From CAWBRT01 sp963696525 (GTDB taxonomy: Bacteria; Acidobacteriota; Terriglobia; Terriglobales; Acidobacteriaceae): DNA of 64,000 nt. Where the stretch lies: positions 99,309-163,308 of the forward strand of contig CAVOKO010000004.1 in the NCBI GenBank assembly GCA_963696525.1, read 5' to 3'. The first letter of the stretch is position 1; every line of letters begins with the position of its first letter. Both the position numbers and the translations under genes were made by a program. Positions 37,753-48,210 of the stretch are shown in pieces. The notes below the pieces were generated by a model. The model was not told the DNA's origin and did not search any database. It was given only the letters and a program-made list of their open reading frames with translations.

Positions 37753-40621
37753 TTACCCCAGAAACACGGCGGCAACGCGAAGGAAAGGACTGTCCTCGGT
37801 TGTCAAGGTATCCTCCACCCAACGCCTGTAATCGGCGAAGATTGCGTCGATGTGTCGCTTACGTTCCAGCTTCTTGCTGCGGCGCGTCGCCGATCAGGGT
37901 CTGATCTTCCGGATACGCGCATTCGAGGAATGAAAGCTGGCGGCCCTCCAGGTCCGCGAGATTCTGCATTTCCTCCTGCAGCCGGATCTGCAGATTTCTT
38001 GAAAGCCTCGCGGCGGGCTGACATGTAGCGTCGCGCCTCGGCGACCGCTTCTGGCAGCAGGCTCGTAATGGCAACCGGGATGTCGAACTCGCCTGCGTTG
38101 GGGAACGATCGTGTGATAGCTGCGTTCGTTTCGAGAAAGTCATGCAGGGAGAGCACACCGGTCTTGCGCTGGCCTTCGAAGCGGACGGCGAACCATTCAT
38201 GGACCACCGGCTGCGCCTTGCGGTTAGGGATTTCGCCCTGGATCAGGAAGAGCGACTCGCTCGGCGGCGAGCACGCGGCAAGGCGCAGTACCGGCGCCTG
38301 TTTGCGGCCGAAGGTGACCATCAGCTTGAAGTTCAGCCATTCCATGACAGGATGAAGGTCCCAGAGCAGATGAACATCCGGCCAGTTGCTCTCTTCCGCG
38401 CGGTTGTCTTTGATGGCTCTTCTTCACCCGTTCTCGGCTAGTGGTGAGGTGTAGGCGGCCGTCTTCCGGCACGACCTCCGCGGGAGAGCACGGAAACGCG
38501 GCGCAGGTCTTCATTGACGGTGAGGGTGACCAACTGGCGTCATGGATCGAAATCAGCCTGCAAGTCGACGGCCGGCGTTAATGCGGAGAGGCCGTCGCGG
38601 AAGTATTCCAGGTCGTCGGCGAAAAGGCTGGGGAACGTGTGGCAGCGGCTGTGGACGGTCTGGCCAGCGGGGACAGGCGCGTCGCCGAAGAGCATGGCGA
38701 GCAGGTCGTCGTCGGCGGATTTGCTCCAGGTGCTGGTTGAAATCGGCGGGGCGAGGTTCTCCTCGATGGCCCTGCCGGTGATGTGTTCTTCTTCCCGCTC
38801 GTCAAAGACGCCCAGAAAAGACCGATGGGTCGCCGATATTCTTGGCCGCCTGCTTGTCCTTTTCGATGAGCAGTTCCAGAATGCGCAGGTCGCCGCGAAC
38901 CTTGGGGTGCTCGGGCTGGTGTAGAGGTAGGCGATGTGCGGCTGCCGCTCCTGGCCGTAGCGATCAATGCGGCCGTTGCGCTGCTGGAAGACCATCAGCG
39001 ACCACGGGATATCGAAGTGGATCAGTTTGTGCGAAAGGAAGTGCAGGTTGATGCCTTCGCTCGCGATATCGGTGGCGATCAGCAGGCGCACCGGGGCGCG
39101 GTCGCGGCCGAAGTCCTCGACGATCTGCTGCAGGTCGACATCCTCGATGCCGGAACCATGGACAACGGCGATCTGCCGGCTTTGAGTTTCAGGTCGCGCG
39201 CGAGATTCTCTTCAAGGAAGCGCACGGTCTCGATGCGTTCGGTGAAAATCACGAGGCGGTCGGCGGGGTTGTCGGGGTCCCACTCCAGCTTGCCGCCCGG
39301 GTTCAGGATTTCGAGCAGGCGCTGGTACTTGGTGAAGTTGCTGGGGTCGATGCGCTTCCAGAGCTTCCGCGATGCCGCTCCAGCGTGACGCGGTCCTGGT
39401 CGGCATCCGGGCCGGTCTCCTTTTCGATCTTTCGCAGGCGCTGGCGAATGGTCTGCAGGCAGGCCGCCGGGGTGGAGAAGAGGGACTTTTCCAGGACCGT
39501 CTGAAAAGGAGCTGGCCGGTGCGGCGGTCTGGTCGAAGGACCGGAAGCGCGCGCCGGCCAGGAGATCGTAGACGGCTTCCTCTTCGGGTGAGGCCGGTAC
39601 GGCGATGCTTGCTGACCTGCGCGTTCCATGAAAGAGCCGGCGACCTGATCCTGGATGTCCTTCTTGAAGCGGCGCAGGAACAGGCCCTTGATGTCCTCCG
39701 GCCCGTATCTTCGGGTTGGCGATGGCCGTGGGGTTCAGCATGTTCATCAGGCTGGCGAACGATGCCGGCTTGCCGTCGTGCGGCGTGGCGGAGGCCATGA
39801 TCAGCGTGTCGGAGTGGCGGGACAGGAGTTCGGCGAGCTTCGCGCGCAGGAGATCGTCGTGCCGCGGACCGCCACGTTATGCGCTTCGTCGATGACGATG
39901 ATGTCCCAGTGGCTGTTTTCGGGATGGACGCGGAATTCCGCGTTCTGCTTGAGCGTGTCGATCGAGATGATGGTCTTGTCGTAGTAGTGGAACGGGTTTG
40001 CGTTGGTAGGAATGCGGTTGCGGATGCGCTCGATGCCGACCGAATCCAGGCGAACCAGCGGAATGGTGAAGCGCGACCAAAGTTCCTTCTGGAACTGGGT
40101 CATCATGCTTTTCACCGTGACGACCAGGATGCGCTTGCCCTTGCCGCGTTTGATGAGTTCGCTCAGCAGGATGCCGACCTCAATGGTCTTGCCAAGGCCG
40201 ACGGCATCGGCCATGAGGATGCGCTGCCGCGGTTGTTCCAAGCGCTTGCAAGTGCGGGGTCGAGTTGGTAGGGCAGGTCGTCGATTGCAGCCCGGTGGCC
40301 GATCCACAGGTCGGTGTCGGTCGGCGGCGATTGGCGCAGCAGGCTTTCAAGAAATAGGCGACTGTTGCGGAACTGGGGCGAAGCGTCCGGCACCAGCTCG
40401 GTTTCGGCCGGATCGAGGACCTTGATCCCTTTGCCCTCGATTTCGGTCAGGAATCGCGCTTCCTTATCCCGGACGATTTCGGAGACACCAATCACCTGAA
40501 TCGATTGGCCGCCAGTGCCAGTGCGGTCAACGCGCCGGACGATCCATTCGGCATCCCGGACGAGCACCCTCGCCCCGGGCGCAATTGTCTGCTGCCCTGT
40601 CTGTTCAGAACCTATTGTCAT
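37753..40621 (-). pseudogene. drmD: DrmD-like SNF2 helicase, heavily frame-disrupted
   Basis: A SNF2-type helicase of about 955 residues if restored. The N-terminal domain (APGARVLVRDAEWIVRRVDR, RDKEARFLTEIEGKGIKVLD) matches DrmD of class 1 DISARM. Motif I is DAVGLGKTIEVGILL, motif II IIVIDEAHNVA, and the C-terminal helicase lobe has LVIFTERIETVRFL and LIATDIASEGINLHFL, followed by WSLMVFQQRNGRIDRYGQ. The far C-terminus reads NFKLMVTFGRKQAPVLRLA, then LADLEGRQLSFLE and HIDAIFADYRRWVEDTL. Roughly ten single-base shifts, about one per 300 bases, are required, yet every family motif survives, which argues for sequence error rather than old decay. The stop lies 6 bases before the methylase ATG. 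Confidence 0.7.
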
Positions 40622-40747
40622 GGAAGCGCCAAGTATACTCCTCGAAAATATCAGTTGCCAAAGCTCCGTGACGATCGTTAATCCTCACCCGAGCGGCCGT
40701 TCACTCACAATTGACCTTCGTGGTCTGTTCAGCGTAGTCAATCGGGC

Positions 40748-43700
40748 TCAGGTTAACATCAGGTTCTTGCGAATCGCCTCGATCTCTTCTGGGTCAAATT
40801 GCTTTTCTAGTAGATGTTCAATCAGCTCCACCTGCCTAGGCTGTCCGAATGCCAGACGATATATTGCCAGAGTCTTCAGTATCGTCCCCAACTTGCCCGG
40901 TCCCGACTGAACGGGTACATGGGGATGATGCGCTCGATCTTGATCCCATCGGTATCAACATGCCAGTAAGGCACCAGTTCGCATTTTCCATACTTGGCTC
41001 GCTCCTCTTGATCGGCAATCTCAAATAGTGTGTCCCAGACATCTCCGTCATCCCCCGCGTCCCGGTACCTTCGAAGAATATTTGTGGGCAATTTCTTGGC
41101 GGATCACAAGGCCCTTATACCGGTTGATTCTGCCCTCCCGCTGTTCAAGATCGATCGGGTTGCCGGGCAAGTTCCAGTGCACGATCTTGCGGCAATACTG
41201 GTGGAAGTCGAGACCTTCCTGCCCTATGGAAGTCGTGGCCAACACGAAAGGTCGAAACGGGGAATTGAAGTTCTCCCTTATGCTCGTCGCCCGTTCCTGG
41301 CCTTGCTCGGTTTCCAGCTTCTGGTTACCGAAATCGACCGCGTAGTGGCAGCGCATCTTGTGCGGCCGCCCGCGGAGAAAACTCGGCAGGCTGTCGACAT
41401 TGATGCTGGTGGCCGTGATGTTGATCGTCTCCCGCATACGGGTTATGGTGGCGTCCATTGTGCCTTTCTGCCCTTTCGTCAGGTGACCGTACTCGTCCAT
41501 GACGGCCTGCAGGCAACCGTCCCCGCAGTAGCGCAGGAGTTGGCGCCAGTAGTCGGCCGAGTCAGTGGTCAGGCGCAAGGCGCAGATCGACTCTGGCTTG
41601 TTGAACAGATTCAGAAATTCGCCCGCTACCTCAAAAGCCCCCCGCAGATGTTGCTTGGTAATCTTTCCCTTCGCGTCGGGAAACAATCGCCCGAATGTGC
41701 GAAGGGCGATCACGGCGGGCGATCCGAGAGCATGTCGGCAAGGACTTCCGGCAAGTCGGCCGGCATGCGCCCGAGTGGGAGGTTTTCCGGGTGGCAGAAT
41801 GCGTCACGGAAGGCGGTAAAATGGCGCAGCTTCGCGCTCTCCTCCCGGTCTTGCACTTGGAAGAAAGCGGACCTCTCCAGAAACTCATTGTCGTGGAGCC
41901 AGTACGAAATACTCCGCTTCAGCTGCGGGGTCGGCGTGGTCAAGTAATGCGGGGGCGGCCCAGTACCATCGATCGGGGGAGCCAGCCGAGCTTTCGTATT
42001 TGGCTAAACCGGCAACCTTAATCATCTCGGCTATCCGTTTTGCCAAGTCTTGGCGAACCTGTTCTACAGAAGCGGTGGGCTGGAATGACAAGATGGGATC
42101 GTAAGCATTCGCCAACGCTAGGCATGGGTAGAGGCAGCAGAAATTACTCATGCTCTTGGCCGTTGCCGCATCCCCATCCTCCGCCCGATAGACGAGCAAC
42201 GGGACCGGATGACGCTTGTAATTTGGCTTGTTCCGTGGCGTGAAATAGCAGCGCGTTGCGGTTTCTCGCGATTCGCGAGTGGCCGGATCGCCAACGGTTT
42301 GGCGCTCGACCTCGTATGACAGCAGGCTGGCAATCATCCGAGGGACCATGACCCAGCCCGAGAAGACGAGGACCTTCGAGAAGCCGGCGGCGTTTTTGAA
42401 CCCCCCGCCAAGCTGGTAGTAGGGCAGGCTTGGCGGAATCCACAGCAGCTTCGCGCCGTTGGCCCCAATGGATTCCTCGACCAAGCTCGCGAGCCGCGCG
42501 TGGGCAAACGCATTGGTACCAGACTGCCCTTCAGTCCGGCCGACGCGGAGCGTGTAGCGGTTGGTCCCCCGCGTGTCGAGCCACGCGTCCCGATTTTGCT
42601 TCAAGACCGTCCTGACGCTCTCGTTCCGCCGGAACTCCTTGAGCAGCTTTTTCAGAGCGTATCCATCCAAATACGAGAGGGGGTGCGGGGCCGATTTGCA
42701 GTACTCGATTGGATTGCCAATGACGTGGCGCCGCCCTTGATACGCCTTGCTCAATGCCGCGGCGATCTGGTCGGTCGCCACGTAGTTGCGGATGTCGGGC
42801 AAGCCGAAGGGGATGCCGCCCTGCCGCCACTTGTCGAGGATCATTGCGCCCGGGTCCGCGGCCACGATCTGCCGTTCAGTCCGGCACATGACGGAGCGCA
42901 AAATACGCTCAATTTCCTTGCGATGCTCGGAGGAAACATTAAGGCCACCCTTCTGTAGGCTGAAAAGCTGGTGGTAGAGCGCTCGCCGATGCTGTTCATA
43001 TTCATCCAAAGTCGCCGTGTCGTCGTTCGTGAGAAACCGGAGCACCGTACGGAAATCCCGGTAATGGTCTTCACCGTTTGACAGGTCCATGTCACCCGTG
43101 AACGCCTTAAACGGTGTCGCCGAGAGCAGAAGAATGCGCGCCTTTCGGTTCTGGAAAACGCGCCGCGCGATCTCCGCCTCCTCCGCGTCGCTGTCAGGGT
43201 CAATCAGGTTCCGAAAACGTTGAAATTCATCGAGGATGAAAAGATCGGCGTCAATGTACTTCAGGCAGGCGTCGATTAATGTTCGCCGCAATACCCGCGC
43301 GACCTCATTGCACGCGCGCCGATGATTGGCTTCGTTATTTGACCTGAGGATCGATGCCATCTGATAAGTGGCGTCGAAGATCGATGGATTGCGGTCCTCC
43401 GACATCCCCAAAAGCTCACGTGTCAGTGGGGCCTCTTTGAGTTTCAGTGTCCGGTTGCGAATCGAGGACAGAAAACTCTCGGCGAGCCCATCCCGAAGCG
43501 GTGTCCCTCGTTTACCTTCCATCCAATCACGAAAGCCGTCGATGTGTTGCTGGACTGTCCCGCGGAGCAGGCAAGCCAGTCCGTTGCGAACGGACTCCAT
43601 CTTCGGGTCGGCACAGAGCAAAGAATAGATGATTGCACGTTCGTACTTCGTGCCGGTTCCACCTGAGACCTCAAAGGATGTTCCCGGTGTGAGTGTGTTC

Positions 43701-44083
43701 AGGACAAGACTCGATGGAAATGGATTGTCTGACTCTCGCGGTGCATAAGCCAAATAGGCAATGCGGTGCACCACTGTATCCGCCAAGTCCACGTCCGGAA
43801 ACACATTCAACTTGCCGATATTCTCTCCGGCAATAACCTGGTTGGAGCACACGTACGTGACCTTAAAAGGTGCCACATCTCCCCGCTGTATTCTCTCGCG
43901 CAGCGCCATTGCGATCAGGCCCTTCGCCACGATGGTTTTACCCAGTCCCACCTCGTCGGCTACCAGCATGCTCTTTTGCGAACTCGCAAAGAGCCGCTTG
44001 TAAACGGCCTCCACCGTGGCCCTTTGAAAATCTTTCAAGCCGGCAAGCGCGGCCTCGACAGCCATCTGACGGGGATCATTCGC
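40748..44083 (-). CDS. SNF2/DEAD-type helicase of a DUF6361-PLD module, frame interrupted near its C-terminus
   Basis: A large SF2 helicase, about 1110 residues if restored. The first 730 residues are one open frame (41885-44083) with motif I VADEVGLGKTIVAKGLIAM, motif II LFILDEFQRFRNL (DEFQ) and motif III ILLLSATPFKAFTGDM. Shifts near 41940 and 41710 connect to a second lobe with FVLATTSIGQEGLDFHQY and IDLEQREGRINRYKGL (motif VI), and further shifts near 41080 and 40890 lead to the tail LEKQFDPEEIEAIRKNLML and stop. The ATG at 44083 overlaps the previous gene by 8 bases; an upstream in-frame start at 44116 lies deeper in that gene. A 126-base gap separates it from drmD, so it may belong to a separate module. 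Its partners are the PLD protein and a DUF6361-like protein. Confidence 0.75.
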
Positions 44084-44825
44084 CATCGACGGAATCCTTT
44101 CCATCGAGGGGCGCAATCAAGGGGCGAAACACTTCCCAGAAATCGAGAAACTCCTGTGGAATGAGCGGCTCTTTTGTTGACCCACTAGCCCTGAGGCGCT
44201 GGATAACTCCGTCCACCGCTTTCAGCTTGACCGGGTCGCGGGATGCGGCCACGATGATGCTCTCGAATATCGGAAGCCGCGCGTGCCAGAGAAACCCATC
44301 GTTTCCTTGCGACTGCTTTTCCCTATTCGGAGGCTGCGGGAACAAGTCGCCCTTGGAAACCTCGTCCGCGAGTAGGAAACGCAAGTACTCGAAGAATTGG
44401 TTGCTGTTGGAGACGACGCTCTTGAAAATCGTGTCGTTCCGTGTTGCCGGTATCCCATCCACTTCATACCGCAACACGAAATGCCGCAAGAGTTCCTCTC
44501 CGTCGTTGATCGCGAAGACAACGAACCGCGAGATCTCGGTTTCCCTGATATTTCCGAACGCGAGCTGGTTCGGTTTGCCAAACTCTGCGGGGACAAGTTC
44601 GCTGCAATTCAGCGGTCCGGCTTCCAACGTCAGCCCCTTTGCTTCGCGCACCCCGCGGAGATTAAGGCTGATAGTGAGATCGTAGTTGGTCTGGTTTGCA
44701 GCCAGGTCCAAACTTCCGCGCAATGGCGCCTGCGCCAATTCGTATTCCAGACGCCGCACGGCCGCGCGCCGCTTTGCGTTTGGGTCAGGCTGACCCGCCG
44801 ATTCAGGATGGAACTTCTCAAACAC
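44076..44825 (-). CDS. Unknown protein, possibly the C-terminal half of the upstream PLD protein
   Basis: A 249-residue frame beginning at a GTG (44825) one base after the PLD stop codon. It has no motif I recognise; the segment SLDLAANQTNYDLTISLNLRG and a later HFVLRYEVDGIPA look like beta-rich substrate- or partner-binding structure, followed by helices (FFEYLRFLLADEVSKG). In helicase-PLD modules the PLD protein is often longer than the 372 residues seen here, so this may be its natural continuation separated by a one-base shift; separate coupled genes are the alternative. It ends by overlapping the helicase ATG, so all three are translated together. Confidence 0.6.
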   Translation of the reverse strand: MFEKFHPESAGQPDPNAKRRAAVRRLEYELAQAPLRGSLDLAANQTNYDLTISLNLRGVREAKGLTLEAGPLNCSELVPAEFGKPNQLAFGNIRETEISRFVVFAINDGEELLRHFVLRYEVDGIPATRNDTIFKSVVSNSNQFFEYLRFLLADEVSKGDLFPQPPNREKQSQGNDGFLWHARLPIFESIIVAASRDPVKLKAVDGVIQRLRASGSTKEPLIPQEFLDFWEVFRPLIAPLDGKDSVDGE

Positions 44826-44826
44826 G

Positions 44827-45945
44827 CTAGAGTTTCATTGCACCCAACAAATCCTCGATCGCCCTTTCCAGCATCACCCGCCGGTCATCGCCGACCAGTT
44901 CCACCATGAACTCAGTATTTCGCGCACGTGCGGCACTTGTCGCGTTTGCGGAACCGACAAACCAGCGGCACGTGTCCGCCTGCTGGAACACAAACAGCTT
45001 GGCATGCAGGTCCTGATCGAGCCGCTCTTCGTTAGAGCCGTCGACATCGGCCAAGCTTTCCCCTTCGACGACGAGGTCAGAAATACAGTACGCGTTGCAG
45101 CCGTCCACCGTCTCCCGATCCAACTTGGCCATTTCTCGCTTGCGGCCGAATAGCCAGAAGTCACCTCGGACGCGTTCGCGCAGTTTGGTCACAGTCTCAT
45201 CATCGATGAAAGGCGACATGCATAAGGTCGCGTCGGCATCGTGATTGACGAGGGGACTCTCGCGATGCCCGGCGATCCCCACCGGATGAAAGGCGAGCCG
45301 CTTAAACCCCTCGGGGACATCAAATTTGACTTTCGCAAGGTCTCTTGTGAACCGGTGAAAATCCGCGAACGGACGGATACTCTTCAAGTGTGCCAGAAAA
45401 TCAATGAGCGGACGGTTGGTGCTGCGTGTGGTTGCGCCCATGCGCCCTTCCAGCGTGATCGCCAGATCCCAGCTGCGGTCATACGTGAGGTTCCTGCTCA
45501 GAACCAAAACACGGTAGAATGCCTTTTCACCAGCCCCGTCCCGCACATAACGGAGCACCCAGACCTTGGGGTGAAATGATGTGAAGGCATCCTTCATCCG
45601 CACCGGTATGATCGTGTCCTCCATGAAGGCAAACAGGCGGTTGTAACGGTCGGGCACATGAATCTGCCCTTCCTGGCAGTAGACGGTTACGATTCCGGCG
45701 GTGCGCTGAATTGCCTCAAGCACTTGAAAGCGCTCTCCGTCGAGTTTCCCTTCCAATGTTTGTGAATAGAAAAGCGCAACGGGGATAGAAAGCAGCGTGT
45801 TCAGATCCAAGCTGTAGGTCACCGCAATGGCGCGGTCCAGCCGGTGACCTTCGGGCGGGATTAGCAGCCGCCCGTAATCGAGACGATCCTGTCTAAAATC
45901 CAGCACTCGCGTCTGCCTTTCCCGATTCGGCCCGGTGGATGTCAT
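44827..45945 (-). CDS. Phospholipase D-like nuclease-family protein
   Basis: A 372-residue protein with two HxK half-sites as in PLD-family nucleases: FHPKVWVLRY, followed by LVLSRNLTYDRSWDLAITLEG, and LHAKLFVFQQADTCRWFVGS, followed by ANATSAARARNTEFMVEL. Each H-x-K with downstream S/G-N is the core of one half of the active site. It lies between a DUF6361-like gene, which it overlaps by about 50 bases, and the unknown protein and helicase downstream. PLD proteins next to SF2 helicases are common in defence islands (DrmC, DpdK, Mokosh-like modules), where they are presumed to cut nucleic acid. Start ATG at 45945; a later start is possible. Confidence 0.75.
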   Translation of the reverse strand: MTSTGPNRERQTRVLDFRQDRLDYGRLLIPPEGHRLDRAIAVTYSLDLNTLLSIPVALFYSQTLEGKLDGERFQVLEAIQRTAGIVTVYCQEGQIHVPDRYNRLFAFMEDTIIPVRMKDAFTSFHPKVWVLRYVRDGAGEKAFYRVLVLSRNLTYDRSWDLAITLEGRMGATTRSTNRPLIDFLAHLKSIRPFADFHRFTRDLAKVKFDVPEGFKRLAFHPVGIAGHRESPLVNHDADATLCMSPFIDDETVTKLRERVRGDFWLFGRKREMAKLDRETVDGCNAYCISDLVVEGESLADVDGSNEERLDQDLHAKLFVFQQADTCRWFVGSANATSAARARNTEFMVELVGDDRRVMLERAIEDLLGAMKL

Positions 45946-47183
45946 CCACGATGCGCCGAGCTTGCGGTAACCGGTAGTTCAAAGCTTCAATCCCAATCCA
46001 TCCTCTTACCTTTTCATCCCGGTTGTCCGGGCGCAGCCGCGCACGCGTCCGCTTGTTTGCCCGCTCTTGTTTGATCACACAATTATCAAAATCCGAATTG
46101 TTTGAAGGAAGTCGTCTTGCCAGTTCAATCCATCTGTCAATGAACTCGCGGGTGTGCGACTTAATCTGGCCACCGTTGCTGGCAGACAATTTCCCACATC
46201 ATCCCCGGTGTCTCCCATTCATTCCACGGAAATGTCCGCATTTCGATCTCTCCAGTCGGACCACTGTTCGGGCGTACTCACGTCGCGGCGCTTCTTCGCC
46301 AAACCTTTCTTGAAGTAGGTAGTTGTAGCGAACGTGAGCGCCGAGGAGCAGATCCCAGAATAGTTTGGCAAGACGGACAATCTGCCGCAGTTCGGCGATT
46401 CGCCAAACGGGCCGCGAACGGCAGATCCGCCAGTTCGTCATAGGTCGCATTTTCGCGAGCGCGAGGAACTCACCGAAGCGCGCGGTCATCCATCATGATT
46501 TGCCCCAAAAGGCTGTCCGGCCGGGCAGCCGCCATCAGTTGATGGAGGAACTCGCCCTCTGCCTTGTTGAGCGTAATGGTTAGACGGTCCAGCCAGTCCT
46601 CGGCTTTGGGTGGCCGCGTGATTGGGCTCAACGCGATGTCATCGGCGTCCGTATCGTCTCCGCGCTCTTCGCGGGTCTCTTCTAGCTACATGCCGGGGGG
46701 GTGACCGATGGCCACCGTACCGATGCGGCAGAATTCAGCCAAGGAGAGATCCGTCTGACCATTCCGAATGTCCGGAGGCCGTTCCAGTAGATCGGAGGCG
46801 GGTTGTCGCTGAACCTCTTGGTCTGCACGCGTTCCAAAAGACACCCCGATTATTCCCAAGCTATCTTTCTTGCCATACTTTTGGACCTGATGGATCCGGC
46901 ATCGGATCTCTTGCTGCGACAGGTAGTCAGTCATTGACAAATGACGGCGCTGCCTGTCGGGCAGTTGCTCGGTAGTTCTTCATTATGCGCGGATGATAAG
47001 GAAGTACTTGGCTCGCGTCTGCATTGTGGAAATGCCTGCAAAAATGAGGTCTGCAAACGCGTCACGGATAACGCCGATCCCGAGTTCATCGACGACCCCC
47101 GGGGTCGCGAGCAAATCGAGAACCGTCTTCACGCGGTCGCGGTGTTCAGAAGAGAAGTCTATCCATCCAAGAGAGGAAGGCAT
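45893..47183 (-). pseudogene. DUF6361-like defence-associated protein, frame-disrupted
   Basis: Segments in three frames assemble in order. The N-terminus reads SSLGWIDFSSEHRDRVKTVL, then GVVDELGIGVIRDAFADLIF and ISTMQTRAKYFLII; the middle has YLSQQEIRCRIHQVQKYGKK and DSLGIIGVSFGTRAD; next come RQIVRLAKLFWDLLLGAHVR and YNYLLQERFG; the C-terminus is REFIDRWIELARRLPS to RLPQARRIVDDI. This order and content resemble the DUF6361 family of about 430 residues, whose function is unknown. Shifts lie near 46980, 46690-46500 and 46190. It is the first gene of the DUF6361-PLD-unknown-helicase set and overlaps the PLD gene. Start ATG at 47183 (MPSSLGWI). Family name is from memory of its motifs, so moderately secure. 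Confidence 0.55.
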
Positions 47184-47669
47184 AGAACCACATTGCAATT
47201 AGCGATAAGCAGCTTGTTTCAGCGGTGGCAATTGTGCGCTCCTTTATCTCTGAAAGACAAGCTATTTGTTCTCTCTTTGTTTCTCTAAATGCACCTGTTG
47301 CGGTCTTGAGGGACTGACGACCGTTTTTGTTGAGTTCCCCGAAAACACAAGGCGGGAGCGTGGCGGTTGGGACGGACGCTCTCGTCGCGCATCGTCTTCC
47401 TGATAGTCTGCCCAAAGTCCTCCGAAGTTCGGAACCGTCATTAACCACTCTCAATCGGCAGAGCCCCACTTCGCCAACGGATCCTGCCGACGTCGTGACC
47501 ATCGCACACAGCGTAGCCACAATATGGGATCGAATTCGCCAGTGCGGGTGTTCCCAAACTGGGCGGCGCTCACGTTAGGGTCTTGCAGTGATTGCGACAC
47601 GTGCGCATATCCGTCCCGCTAAGCGCAGTACTGGCGATGATTCGGCATTCCCGCCGAAGATCTGCCAGT
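47184..47669. other. 486-base gap upstream of the defence island
   Basis: No convincing gene. Frames across this stretch on both strands lack family motifs and overlap each other. It should contain the promoter for the minus-strand DUF6361-PLD-helicase genes, but I cannot point to a clear -35/-10 pair. Confidence 0.4.
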
Positions 47670-48122
47670 TCAGGAACCGGCGCGGGGGTTGTCATCCGTA
47701 TTGATGATTGGGGAATACTTACGGATCAGTAACGTCTCAACCTCCTCGAGCGCTGGGTTCGCCTCCGCCCAGCTAACAGACATGTGCTCTCGAACCCACG
47801 TTCTGATCGCAGCGGTATCTATTACGTTGAATCTGTAATTGTTCCGATTCGCCTCGCCTACCAGGGATCCAATGGGTGGTCGATAACCGAGAATTGCTCC
47901 GAGCCCACGGAAAAAAGTCGATGGGTGTTGGTGTAGCAAGTCTTGTTCTACGAGGCGCTTGTAGAGCGACCGCGTTGCTATCCCTATGTAGATCACTTTG
48001 GTCTGTCTCTGAACCAGCAGATTCTGAAAAGGCATAGGTAATGCGCATGGGTCGTCGATGAAGATTGCGTAATACCCCGGCGTACACCGGACACGTTTGG
48101 GTGCTGCGGCTGCCGTGCACAT
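47670..48122 (-). CDS. GIY-YIG nuclease-fold protein
   Basis: A small protein of about 150 residues with the GIY-YIG layout: GYYAIFIDDP stands for the GIY strand, VIYIGIATRSLYKRL for the YIG strand and following helix with arginine, and LEEVETLLIRKYSPIINTDDNP supplies the catalytic Glu, Tyr-Ser-Pro and terminal Asn. The middle PSTFFRGLGAILGYRPPIGS and NNYRF match a subgroup of stand-alone GIY-YIG proteins. I prefer the ATG at 48122 (MCTAAAAPKRVRCTPGYYAI), because the upstream extension to 48269 runs into the divergent plus-strand NACHT fragment; the extension cannot be excluded. Target unknown. Confidence 0.7.
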   Translation of the reverse strand: MCTAAAAPKRVRCTPGYYAIFIDDPCALPMPFQNLLVQRQTKVIYIGIATRSLYKRLVEQDLLHQHPSTFFRGLGAILGYRPPIGSLVGEANRNNYRFNVIDTAAIRTWVREHMSVSWAEANPALEEVETLLIRKYSPIINTDDNPRAGS

Positions 48123-48210
48123 CGGAGCAGCCACGATTTGCTCTGGAATCTTGTGCGCAGCCACTCGCTTCCTCCTCGTGCGCACGTCAACGAGTTTGCC
48201 GTCAACGATT

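Noticed and set aside
24546..40621. BREX system
   Set aside because: The methylase has PglX-like features, but no brxA, brxB, brxC, pglZ or brxL gene is present.
24546..40621. Dpd 7-deazaguanine DNA-modification system, suggested by PLD, SNF2 and DUF1998 helicase genes
   Set aside because: No DpdA (tRNA-guanine transglycosylase-like) or queuosine-precursor gene is seen, and a DISARM-type adenine methylase is present instead.
47146..47578. Overlapping frames on both strands upstream of the DUF6361-like gene
   Set aside because: They overlap each other and the restored DUF6361-like N-terminus, and have no recognisable domain.
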